Assembly (NCBI RefSeq): GCF_000472785.1
Contig: NZ_AXAL01000007.1
Span: 62,001-126,000 of the forward strand
Reading direction: 5' to 3'
DNA: 64,000 bases
DNA from: Mesorhizobium loti CJ3sym
GTDB taxonomy: Bacteria; Pseudomonadota; Alphaproteobacteria; Rhizobiales; Rhizobiaceae
Shown here in pieces: positions 16,666 to 23,548 of this stretch (positions within the stretch are counted from its first letter, which is position 1; each line of letters starts with the position of its first letter). A program made the position numbers and the translations under genes. Below the pieces are notes generated by a model. It was not told where the DNA came from. It saw nothing but the letters and a program-made list of their open reading frames with translations, and made no database searches.

Positions 16666-17733
16666 ATGGCCTCTGTTACGCTCGAAAAGGTCCGCAAGGA
16701 TTATGGTGCCGTCCGCGTCCTGCACGCGGTCGACCTTGAAATCGCCGACGGCGAATTCGTCGTCCTTGTTGGCCCGTCCGGCTGCGGGAAATCGACGCTG
16801 CTGCGCATGATAGCCGGGCTGGAGGAAGCCTCCGGCGGCGAGATCCGCATCGGCGAGCGGCTGGTCAATGACGTGGCACCCAAGGACCGCGACATCGCCA
16901 TGGTGTTCCAGTCCTATGCGCTCTATCCGCATATGGACGTGTCGAAGAATATGGGCTTCAGCCTGCTTTTGAAGAAGGCGGAGAAGACGACGATCGACGC
17001 CAGGGTGGACGGTGCGGCCAAGCGGCTGGGCCTGGACACGTATCTTCAGCGCCTGCCGCGGCAACTGTCCGGCGGCCAGCGCCAGCGCGTTGCCATGGGC
17101 CGCGCCATCGTACGCGATCCCAAGGTTTTTCTCTTCGACGAGCCGCTGTCGAACCTCGACGCCAAGCTGCGCGTGCATATGCGCGCCGAGATCAAGGCGC
17201 TGCATCAGCAGTTGAAGACCACCTCGGTCTACGTCACGCACGACCAGATCGAGGCGATGACCATGGCCGACCGCATCGTCGTCATGCATGACGGGCTGAT
17301 CCAGCAGGTCGGCGCGCCGCTCGATCTCTATGACCGCCCGGCCAATATGTTCGTGGCCGGCTTCATCGGCTCACCCGGCATGAATTTCCTGCCGGCGACG
17401 GTTCGCAAGGGTGCCACTTCGGAGGCCGTGCTGGCTGACGGCCAGGCGCTGAAATTACCGGACGGCCTGCCGCTCGGGGATGGCGACGCAATCACCATCG
17501 GTCTGCGGCCCGAGCATATAAGGCTGGCCGATGACGGCGCCCTGCAGGGCGAGGTGGGGGTGGTGGAGCCGCTCGGGCTCTCGACGCAGTTCTACGTCAA
17601 ACTGGCCAATCAGCAGCTGTGCGTCTTTGCCATGGGCCGTGCCGGCGTGAAGCCTGGCGATATCGTGCGGCTGTCGGCCGATCCGGCCTCGCTGCATCTG
17701 TTCGACCCGAAAAGCGGCGATCGCATCGGCTGA
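16666..17733 (+). CDS. CUT1 ABC-transporter ATP-binding protein (MalK/UgpC type)
   Basis: A 355-residue ATPase driving the importer. Walker A GPSGCGKST (about residues 37-45), Q-loop VFQSYALYPHM, signature LSGGQRQRVAMGRA, Walker B VFLFDEPLSNLDA and switch His in VYVTHDQIE are intact. After about residue 235 comes the C-terminal TOBE/regulatory domain of the MalK type (GLRPEHIRL). It ends the operon; a bidirectional terminator hairpin follows 55 bases later. MalK-type ATPases are often annotated ugpC or msmX without regard to substrate, so I give no symbol. Confidence 0.94.
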   Translation: MASVTLEKVRKDYGAVRVLHAVDLEIADGEFVVLVGPSGCGKSTLLRMIAGLEEASGGEIRIGERLVNDVAPKDRDIAMVFQSYALYPHMDVSKNMGFSLLLKKAEKTTIDARVDGAAKRLGLDTYLQRLPRQLSGGQRQRVAMGRAIVRDPKVFLFDEPLSNLDAKLRVHMRAEIKALHQQLKTTSVYVTHDQIEAMTMADRIVVMHDGLIQQVGAPLDLYDRPANMFVAGFIGSPGMNFLPATVRKGATSEAVLADGQALKLPDGLPLGDGDAITIGLRPEHIRLADDGALQGEVGVVEPLGLSTQFYVKLANQQLCVFAMGRAGVKPGDIVRLSADPASLHLFDPKSGDRIG

Positions 17734-17788
17734 CGAAATTCAGCCGGGGCTGACAGAACGCGGCCCGCAGCTTCTGCCTCGCAAACTA

Positions 17789-17813
17789 AAACGCCGCCCA
17801 GTGGGCGGCGTTT
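17789..17813. terminator. Bidirectional terminator between the ABC operon and rpmG
   Basis: A perfect 11-bp stem AAACGCCGCCC / GGGCGGCGTTT with loop AGT. On the minus strand it is followed by TTTTAG after the stem, so it is a good terminator for rpmG; on the plus strand it ends in GTTTCGG and can serve the ABC operon. It lies between the two convergent stop codons. Confidence 0.8.
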
Positions 17814-17838
17814 CGGCATTCCAGAGGGAAAACCCAGA

Positions 17839-18006
17839 TTACTTGATCTTGGTTTCCTTGAATTCGACGTGCTTCTTGGCGACCGGATCGTACTTGCGGA
17901 ACGACAGCTTGTCGGTCTTGGTACGGCTGTTCTTGCTGGTCACGTAGAAGAAACCGGTGTCGGCGGTCGACAGAAGCTTGATCTTGATGTTTGCGGCTTT
18001 GGCCAT
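17839..18006 (-). CDS. rpmG: 50S ribosomal protein L33
   Basis: A 55-residue basic protein of the bacterial L33 family, starting [20 protein letters not shown] and ending [11 protein letters not shown]. It lacks the two CxxC pairs of zinc-binding L33 forms, as is normal for proteobacterial L33 of this type. In many rhizobia rpmG lies next to pleD; here about 10 kb of other genes separates them. It has its own terminator hairpin (17789-17813). Confidence 0.97.
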   Translation of the reverse strand: MAKAANIKIKLLSTADTGFFYVTSKNSRTKTDKLSFRKYDPVAKKHVEFKETKIK

Positions 18007-18160
18007 GATCTCAGTCCGTTATGTTCGTGGGGTTTTGGCCGCTGGAGCACGGGAAAACACCCGGACGCGGGAAACTTGGCGCGACACATAAAGAACGTGC
18101 CTGGAAAGTCAAGCCCAGTGGACCTGATGCGGCCCGCCCGGGCTATGAATTACGCGTAAA

Positions 18161-18619
18161 TTAGACGGTTTCCGCCTCAGGCGCCGCAACCTTCTTCCAG
18201 TCTCCGGTCGTGTTCCACCAGCGATTCGGATTGGCGCGGTCGTCCAGCCCCTTGGAGCGGCTGGCGAGGATCGGCTGGATGCGGATCACCGGCTCCTGGT
18301 AGGAATGGGCCTGGAAAATCGCCTCGACGACCCGGCTTGCCAACGCCTGGTCGTCAGGCAGTTCGAATGAAACCTCGACCGTGCCCGGGCGGCGGCGCAA
18401 TTCGGTTTCGGCGCCGGCCGCGGCCCCTTCAAGCGGCCTGTAGCGCTCGATGCCGTGTGCCGACTGATAAGCGTTGCGGTCATATTTGCCCATGGCCAGC
18501 GGGGCAATCGCAACCACCGCGTCCATGATGCGGTCGACATCGGCAGCCGGGGCCTGGAAGGTCACTAGCAGCAGGAGCGTCATTCGCAGGGATGTGGTTT
18601 CAAAACCGCTGTCGATCAT
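18161..18619 (-). CDS. NIF3/YqfO-type small domain protein (PII/CutA-like fold)
   Basis: A 152-residue protein. The core MTLLLLVTFQAPAADVDRIMDAV... MGKYDRNAYQSAHGIERYRPLEGA... TVEVSFELPDDQ... HSYQEPVIRIQPIL reproduces the pattern of the domain inserted in NIF3/YqfO proteins (GxYDxC, FRPLEGA, and Y/PxEEP motifs), which has a ferredoxin-like PII/CutA fold. The full dinuclear-metal NIF3 domains are missing, so this is a stand-alone regulatory-like domain. The ATG at 18619 has GAGGA 7 bases upstream. Function unknown. Confidence 0.65.
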   Translation of the reverse strand: MIDSGFETTSLRMTLLLLVTFQAPAADVDRIMDAVVAIAPLAMGKYDRNAYQSAHGIERYRPLEGAAAGAETELRRRPGTVEVSFELPDDQALASRVVEAIFQAHSYQEPVIRIQPILASRSKGLDDRANPNRWWNTTGDWKKVAAPEAETV

Positions 18620-18667
18620 GGGAGTGTCCTCAACTTCCGATGTTTTTGGGACACTCTTCTAACCCAG

Positions 18668-18695
18668 CGCTGCTGACACGGTTCTGTCAGCAGCG
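18668..18695 (-). terminator. Hairpin after the MFS gene, probable terminator or mRNA-end structure
   Basis: An 11-bp perfect stem CGCTGCTGACA / TGTCAGCAGCG with loop CGGTTC, 18 bases beyond the MFS stop codon on the minus strand and ahead of the NIF3-like gene. It lacks a T-run, so intrinsic termination would be weak. Confidence 0.45.
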
Positions 18696-18712
18696 GTCGC
18701 TATGTCGAAAGG

Positions 18713-19891
18713 TCAAAGCAGAATCTTGCGGACGAGCCTGACGCCGACCAGCGCCATATAGGCGGCGAAGAACAGGCCGAGCGACCAGCCGAAACCGGAC
18801 GGCCCGAACGCATCCATGCCGATGCCGATCGCCTGCGGACCGAGCACCATGCCGACGCCGTAGCAGAGCACGAAGGCGGCGTTGGCGGATGCCAGTTCAT
18901 GGCCGGAAAGCTGCGACCCGAGATGCGCAAGGCCGATCGTGTACATGGCAGCGACCACGCCGCCCCAGACGAACAGGAGGGCGGCCATCAAGTGCCAGTT
19001 CGATGCGAAGAAGGGCATGAAGATCGTGCCGGCAAGGCCGACGGTAGCGCAAGCGAGCAAAAGATAGCGGCGGTCGCTGACGCGGTCGCTGATCATGCCG
19101 ATCGGGATCTGCAACAGCACGTTGCCGAGACCGATCATGGTCAGCAGCAATGCCGCGTCGGCCTCCGAATAGCCGATGCGGTTGCCGTAGATGGGAAATA
19201 GCGCGAACCCGCCGGTTTCGACCGCGCCGAACACCAGCACGGCCGCGGTAGCCGATGGCACCAGCCAGATGTAGCGCAGGAAATTGCTGGTTTCGCCATC
19301 GGCCACGATGGTCGGGCTTTCGTTGCGCGCGGCCAGCACCGGTATCGCGGCCAGCGTCACCAATCCTATGATGACGCCGAACGGCCTGAAGCCGGAACTG
19401 CCGAGATGGGCGAAGATCCACGGTCCCGCTGCAAAACCGAGCGACAAGACAGTGGCGTAGATGCCGAGGACAAGGCCGCGGCGCTGCGGCGGCGCCGACG
19501 TGCTGATCCAGAATTCAGACAGGATGAACAGCACCGTCAGCGCGATGTGCAGCACGATGCGGAGTGGAAACCACATCCAGAAATCGGGCGCGAAATGGAA
19601 GCCGACAAAGGCCAGCGCGCCGGCGGCAATCATGGCGACCATGGTCCAGGCGACGCCGAAGCGCATGGCGAGCGGCGTGGCGAGCGGCGCACCGGCGATC
19701 GAGGCCAGGCCGGCGACGGCCGTGTTGAGGCCGATCATCGAGGCCGAATGGCCGCGTGTTTCCAGGATGACGCTGAGCAGCGGCATGCCGAGGCCAATGG
19801 CGATGCCGACGACGCTGATCGACGAGATCGCCGCCACCATCGGCAGCCAGTGTACGCGTTCGTCGCCCTGTGGTTGGGTATCGACCGTCAT
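18713..19891 (-). CDS. Major facilitator superfamily transporter (YcaD-like)
   Basis: A 392-residue, 12-helix inner-membrane protein. The pattern of the first helices (GIAIGLGMPLLSVILETRGHSASMIGLNTA) and the loop SDRVSDRRYLLL between helices 8 and 9 match MFS exporters of the YcaD group. Start ATG at 19891 with a weak ribosome-binding site. It lies in the conserved minus-strand run between NUDIX and rpmG. The substrate is not known. Confidence 0.88.
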   Translation of the reverse strand: MTVDTQPQGDERVHWLPMVAAISSISVVGIAIGLGMPLLSVILETRGHSASMIGLNTAVAGLASIAGAPLATPLAMRFGVAWTMVAMIAAGALAFVGFHFAPDFWMWFPLRIVLHIALTVLFILSEFWISTSAPPQRRGLVLGIYATVLSLGFAAGPWIFAHLGSSGFRPFGVIIGLVTLAAIPVLAARNESPTIVADGETSNFLRYIWLVPSATAAVLVFGAVETGGFALFPIYGNRIGYSEADAALLLTMIGLGNVLLQIPIGMISDRVSDRRYLLLACATVGLAGTIFMPFFASNWHLMAALLFVWGGVVAAMYTIGLAHLGSQLSGHELASANAAFVLCYGVGMVLGPQAIGIGMDAFGPSGFGWSLGLFFAAYMALVGVRLVRKILL

Positions 19892-19920
19892 GGGATGCTG
19901 AATACTCTATCTGTTTGATC

Positions 19921-19969
19921 TTACGCAATTCCGGGTGGAAAACCGCGTCACACTTTTCCTGGAATTGCT
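19921..19969. repeat. Intergenic palindromic repeat, copy 2
   Basis: GCAATTCC (19925-19932) and GGAATTGC (19961-19968) are inverted arms around GGTGGAAAACCGCG. The right half (TCACACTTTTCCTGGAATTGC) is identical to that of the copy at 4429-4489. Both copies sit directly after the stop codon of a minus-strand gene, here the NUDIX gene, with the same orientation. Confidence 0.75.
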
Positions 19970-20710
19970 CTACAGAAGTTCGCGGGTGAAGCGGTTGCGG
20001 ACAAGCCGGTAGAAGGGCACGGGACCGCCCGGACGCAGCAGTGGATCATGGGCGAGGCGCTTTTCCAGCTCGTCCAGGATCATTCGGGTGATGTCGGGTA
20101 TGTCGGCTTCCCTGGCCTTGGCAAGCGGCAACCAGACCAGTTCCTCGAGCTCGTTGGTCGGGCCGCCATCAGGCAGTTCGACGGCGACATCGCTGCGCCA
20201 GGCGCTGAAGAAGCGGGTGTCGAAGCGGCGCACCCGGTTGGGCGGCGTGATGGCGCGCGCGATGAAACGCAGCGTTTCGAGTGAAGGTCTTACGCCGTGT
20301 TCGACAAAACCTTGCCAATCTCGCTTGTCGGTCGCAAAGGCGGCTTTCTGACCGATCAGCAGCCCGGCTTCCTCATAGGTTTCGCGGATTGCGGACAGCG
20401 CGACAGCCCGGGCTCGCGCAGCACTTGTGCGGCCGGGACCCGCAAGCAGCTTCGCTTCCTCATCGCGATGCAATGCGGTGGCTGTCGCGATGCGGCTGTC
20501 GGCCGGATCGGTGCGGCCGCCAGGAAACACGAATTTTCCAGGCATGAAAGCGTGGCCGGCGTGACGGCGCCCCATGAGCACCAGCACGTCATCGCCCTTG
20601 CGGTCGAGCAGAATCAGCGTCGCGGCGTCGCGCGGACGCAGAGGCCGGCCGCTATGTGCGGCAAGACCCTTGTCGAGCTTGTCGACGGCCGCCTTGGTCA
20701 TTGCTTCCAT
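19970..20710 (-). CDS. NUDIX hydrolase
   Basis: A 246-residue member of the larger NUDT-like NUDIX proteins. Beta strands RDAATLILLDR and KFVFPGGRTDP precede an insertion of about 25 residues, and the NUDIX helix ends in RETYEEAGLLIG (REx2EExGL conserved); the upstream glutamate of the classical box is replaced, so the signature is partly degenerate. Start at 20710 (MEAMTKAAVD) or 20701. It lies with DUF983, rnr and topA on the minus strand, and probably acts on a CoA or nucleoside-diphosphate derivative, by family only. Confidence 0.85.
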   Translation of the reverse strand: MEAMTKAAVDKLDKGLAAHSGRPLRPRDAATLILLDRKGDDVLVLMGRRHAGHAFMPGKFVFPGGRTDPADSRIATATALHRDEEAKLLAGPGRTSAARARAVALSAIRETYEEAGLLIGQKAAFATDKRDWQGFVEHGVRPSLETLRFIARAITPPNRVRRFDTRFFSAWRSDVAVELPDGGPTNELEELVWLPLAKAREADIPDITRMILDELEKRLAHDPLLRPGGPVPFYRLVRNRFTRELL

Positions 20711-20783
20711 GCGCTGGACCTAGCGGAAACTTCTTGCAAACGAAAGTGGCCTTCCACGGTCGGTATGTTGCGCCAGCGGCGCT

Positions 20784-21236
20784 TCAGGCGCCGTGGTGGG
20801 ACTCGGTCCCATCCTTTTCGCCACCGAAGCCGTGCATATAGAAGGCCCATTGCAGTCCGATGACGGCGCCTTTGACAGGCTGCAGCAGCGCAATCGACAA
20901 AACGATGGTCAGCGGCACCCAGATGAGGATGTGCTGCAAGGTGGACAGGTCGGATGTCGCCTCCACGCCCATAAAGGCGCCAAGGACGATGTGGCCGACG
21001 ATGACGATGACCAGATAGGCCGGCAGGTCGTCGGCGCGATGGTGGTGGATTTCCTCGCCGCAGACGCTGCAGGTCTCGACGGTCTTGGTGAAGCCGCGAA
21101 ACAGCTTGCCTTCGCCGCAGTTCGGGCAGCGGCCCAAAAGGCCGCGTTTCATCGCCGTCCACAGGGGGCGGGCAACCCGGCCCGTCTGATGTTCGCCGCC
21201 GAAAACCTGTTCTTGTATCCCTAATTCTTTTGGCAT
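20784..21236 (-). CDS. DUF983 membrane protein with zinc ribbon
   Basis: A 150-residue protein. Residues 37-59 contain a CPNC...CSVC zinc ribbon, followed by ADDLPAYLVIVIVGHI and two hydrophobic segments (about residues 70-95 and 105-125), the DUF983 pattern. The start ATG at 21236 overlaps the rnr stop codon by one base; a GTG one codon earlier (21239) would overlap by 4 bases. Either way the gene is translationally coupled to rnr. Function unknown. Confidence 0.9.
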   Translation of the reverse strand: MPKELGIQEQVFGGEHQTGRVARPLWTAMKRGLLGRCPNCGEGKLFRGFTKTVETCSVCGEEIHHHRADDLPAYLVIVIVGHIVLGAFMGVEATSDLSTLQHILIWVPLTIVLSIALLQPVKGAVIGLQWAFYMHGFGGEKDGTESHHGA

Positions 21237-23542
21237 CACCGTCTCCTGCCGCGCGAACCCGGTCGCGATTGCGACGCACGGGCGCGGCCCTTGGCCTTGT
21301 GAAACGACTTGCTGGAGCCTGGCAGGGGCTTCGGGTCGGTCAACATCTCGAAGCGCATCGCGCCGGCCATTGGTGCCACCTCGATGAGCCGAACCTCGAC
21401 GCGGTCCGCGAGCTGGTAGCCTTTGCCCGTGCGTTCTCCGAACAGGGAGCGAGCCGTTTCGTCGTATATATAGTAATCGCCGCCCAGAGTTGACACCGGG
21501 ATGAAGCCATCTGCGCCAAACTGCGGCAATTGGACAAAAAGTCCTGATTTGGTGACGCCGGAAATGCGGGCGTCGAACCGGTCGTCGACGCGCTCGGCGA
21601 GATAGGCGGCGATCAGCCGGTCGACCGTGTCGCGCTCGGCCGCCATGGCGCGCCGCTCCGTGCCGGAGATCAGCACTGCAACGTCTTCGAGCCGTGCCTC
21701 CTCATCCTGCGTCAGACCGCCCGGACCGAGGCCGAGTGCGGCGATAAGCCCGCGATGCACGATCAGGTCGGCGTAGCGGCGGATCGGCGAGGTGAAATGC
21801 GCGTAGCGCTTCAGGTTGAGGCCGAAATGGCCGATGTTCTTCGGCGAGTATTCAGCCTGGCTCTGCGAACGCAGCACCACCTCGTTGACCAGCGCCTCAT
21901 TGTCGGCGCCACGCACGCGTTCCAGGATGCCGTTGAACTGAGCGGGCCGCATCTGCGCGCCGCGCGCCAGCGACAGGCCAAGCGTCTGCAGGAACTCGCG
22001 CAGCGATTCCTGCTTGGCGAGCGACGGCGCGTCGTGAACGCGGTAGACCAGCGCCTGCTTCTTCGTCTCCAGCGTCTCGGCGGCGGCGACATTGGCCTGG
22101 ATCATGAATTCTTCGATCAGCTTGTGGGCATCGAGCCGCTCCGGCACGATGACGCGGTCGACCGTGCCATCCGGCTTGAGCAGGATCTTGCGCTCCGGCA
22201 GGTCGAGTTCGAGCGGCTGGCGACCGTCGCGACCACGTTTCAGGATCGCATAGGCATCCCAGAGCGGCTTCAGCACCGTGTCGAGGATCGGGCCGGTCTT
22301 GTCGTCAGGCATTCCGTCGATCGCCGCCTGTGCCTGCGGGTAAGCAAGCTTCGCCGCGGATTTCATCATCACGCGGTGGAAGGAGTGCCTGATCTTGCGG
22401 CCATCGGCGGAGAAGGTCATGCGCACCGCCAGCGCCGGGCGATCCTGGCCTTCGCGCAGCGAGCAGAGATCGTTGGAGATGCGCTCGGGCAGCATCGGCA
22501 CGACGCGGTCCGGGAAATAGACCGAATTGCCGCGCTTCAGCGCTTCGCGGTCCAGTGCCGTGCCATAGCGGACATAGGCCGCGACATCGGCGATCGCGAC
22601 GGTGGCGATCACGCCGCCCGGGTTCTTTTCGTCGAGGTCGGGCGTGGCGAAGACGGCGTCGTCATGATCCTTGGCGTCGGCCGGATCGATGGTGACCAGC
22701 GGCAGGTCGCGCCAGTCTTCGCGATGATCCATCGTCGCTGGCTTGACGGCTTCGGATTCGGCGATGACGTCGGCCGGGAAGATGTGCGGAATGTCGTGGG
22801 CGTGGATGGCGATCATCGAGACCGCCTTTTCGCTGGTCAGCGAACCCAGCACGTTGAGCACCTTGGCTCTCGGCAACCCAAAGCGGGAGGCGCGCGCGGG
22901 CTCGACTTCGACCAGATCGCCATTTTTGGCGCCGTTCTGGAATTCCTTGTCGACGATCAGCTCGGGCTGGCGCCGTTCCACCGGCTCGATGCGGAATGTG
23001 CCGTCCTGGAGGATGCGGAAGACGCCGAGCACGGCATCGGTCCGCTTCTCGAAAATCTTCATCACCCGGCCGGTATAGGCGGGGCCGGTCGGCTCATCGG
23101 TCGGGAAGGTCTTGGCCAGCACGCGGTCGCCAATGCCCGGCGCCGGGCTGTTGCCGCTGCGCGATACGCGGATCGAGACCACGGGCGGTTCGCCGGGGCC
23201 GACGGCCTCGGCGGGATGCGCCAGCAAGATGCCATCGCCGTCGCGGCCAAAAATGTCGAGCACGGCGACGTGGGGCAGGGCGCCGACGCGGGCCAGCCGC
23301 TTGCGCTCCTTGGTGAGCACGCCCTCGTCCTGCAGGTCGCGCAGGAGATCCTTCAGCCAGATGCGGTCGTCGCCGCGCAGTGCGAACGCCTTGGCGATGT
23401 CGCGCTTTCCGGCACGGTCGGGATTTTCGGCGATGTAGCGCAGGATTTCGTCACGCGAGGGCTTATAGTCATCCTTGACCTTGGCTCTCGTGTCGGCGGT
23501 GCGTGGATCGCCGTGGCTTCGTCCGGTGATCCTGCGCGCCAC
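21236..23542 (-). CDS. rnr: Ribonuclease R
   Basis: A 768-residue 3'-5' exoribonuclease degrading structured RNA. An N-terminal helix-turn-helix region is followed by cold-shock domains, the catalytic RNB domain with the acidic cluster VTIDPADAKDHDDAV (about Asp286-Asp295), and an S1 domain (ISGVTKSGLFVQL) near the C terminus. The tail is basic (FHKAKGRARASQSRPG). GTG start 6 bases after the topA stop, with AGGA just upstream. Downstream DUF983 overlaps its stop. The topA-rnr-DUF983 order is typical of Hyphomicrobiales. Confidence 0.97.
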   Translation of the reverse strand: MARRITGRSHGDPRTADTRAKVKDDYKPSRDEILRYIAENPDRAGKRDIAKAFALRGDDRIWLKDLLRDLQDEGVLTKERKRLARVGALPHVAVLDIFGRDGDGILLAHPAEAVGPGEPPVVSIRVSRSGNSPAPGIGDRVLAKTFPTDEPTGPAYTGRVMKIFEKRTDAVLGVFRILQDGTFRIEPVERRQPELIVDKEFQNGAKNGDLVEVEPARASRFGLPRAKVLNVLGSLTSEKAVSMIAIHAHDIPHIFPADVIAESEAVKPATMDHREDWRDLPLVTIDPADAKDHDDAVFATPDLDEKNPGGVIATVAIADVAAYVRYGTALDREALKRGNSVYFPDRVVPMLPERISNDLCSLREGQDRPALAVRMTFSADGRKIRHSFHRVMMKSAAKLAYPQAQAAIDGMPDDKTGPILDTVLKPLWDAYAILKRGRDGRQPLELDLPERKILLKPDGTVDRVIVPERLDAHKLIEEFMIQANVAAAETLETKKQALVYRVHDAPSLAKQESLREFLQTLGLSLARGAQMRPAQFNGILERVRGADNEALVNEVVLRSQSQAEYSPKNIGHFGLNLKRYAHFTSPIRRYADLIVHRGLIAALGLGPGGLTQDEEARLEDVAVLISGTERRAMAAERDTVDRLIAAYLAERVDDRFDARISGVTKSGLFVQLPQFGADGFIPVSTLGGDYYIYDETARSLFGERTGKGYQLADRVEVRLIEVAPMAGAMRFEMLTDPKPLPGSSKSFHKAKGRARASQSRPGSRGRRR

Positions 23543-23548
23543 TCTGTC

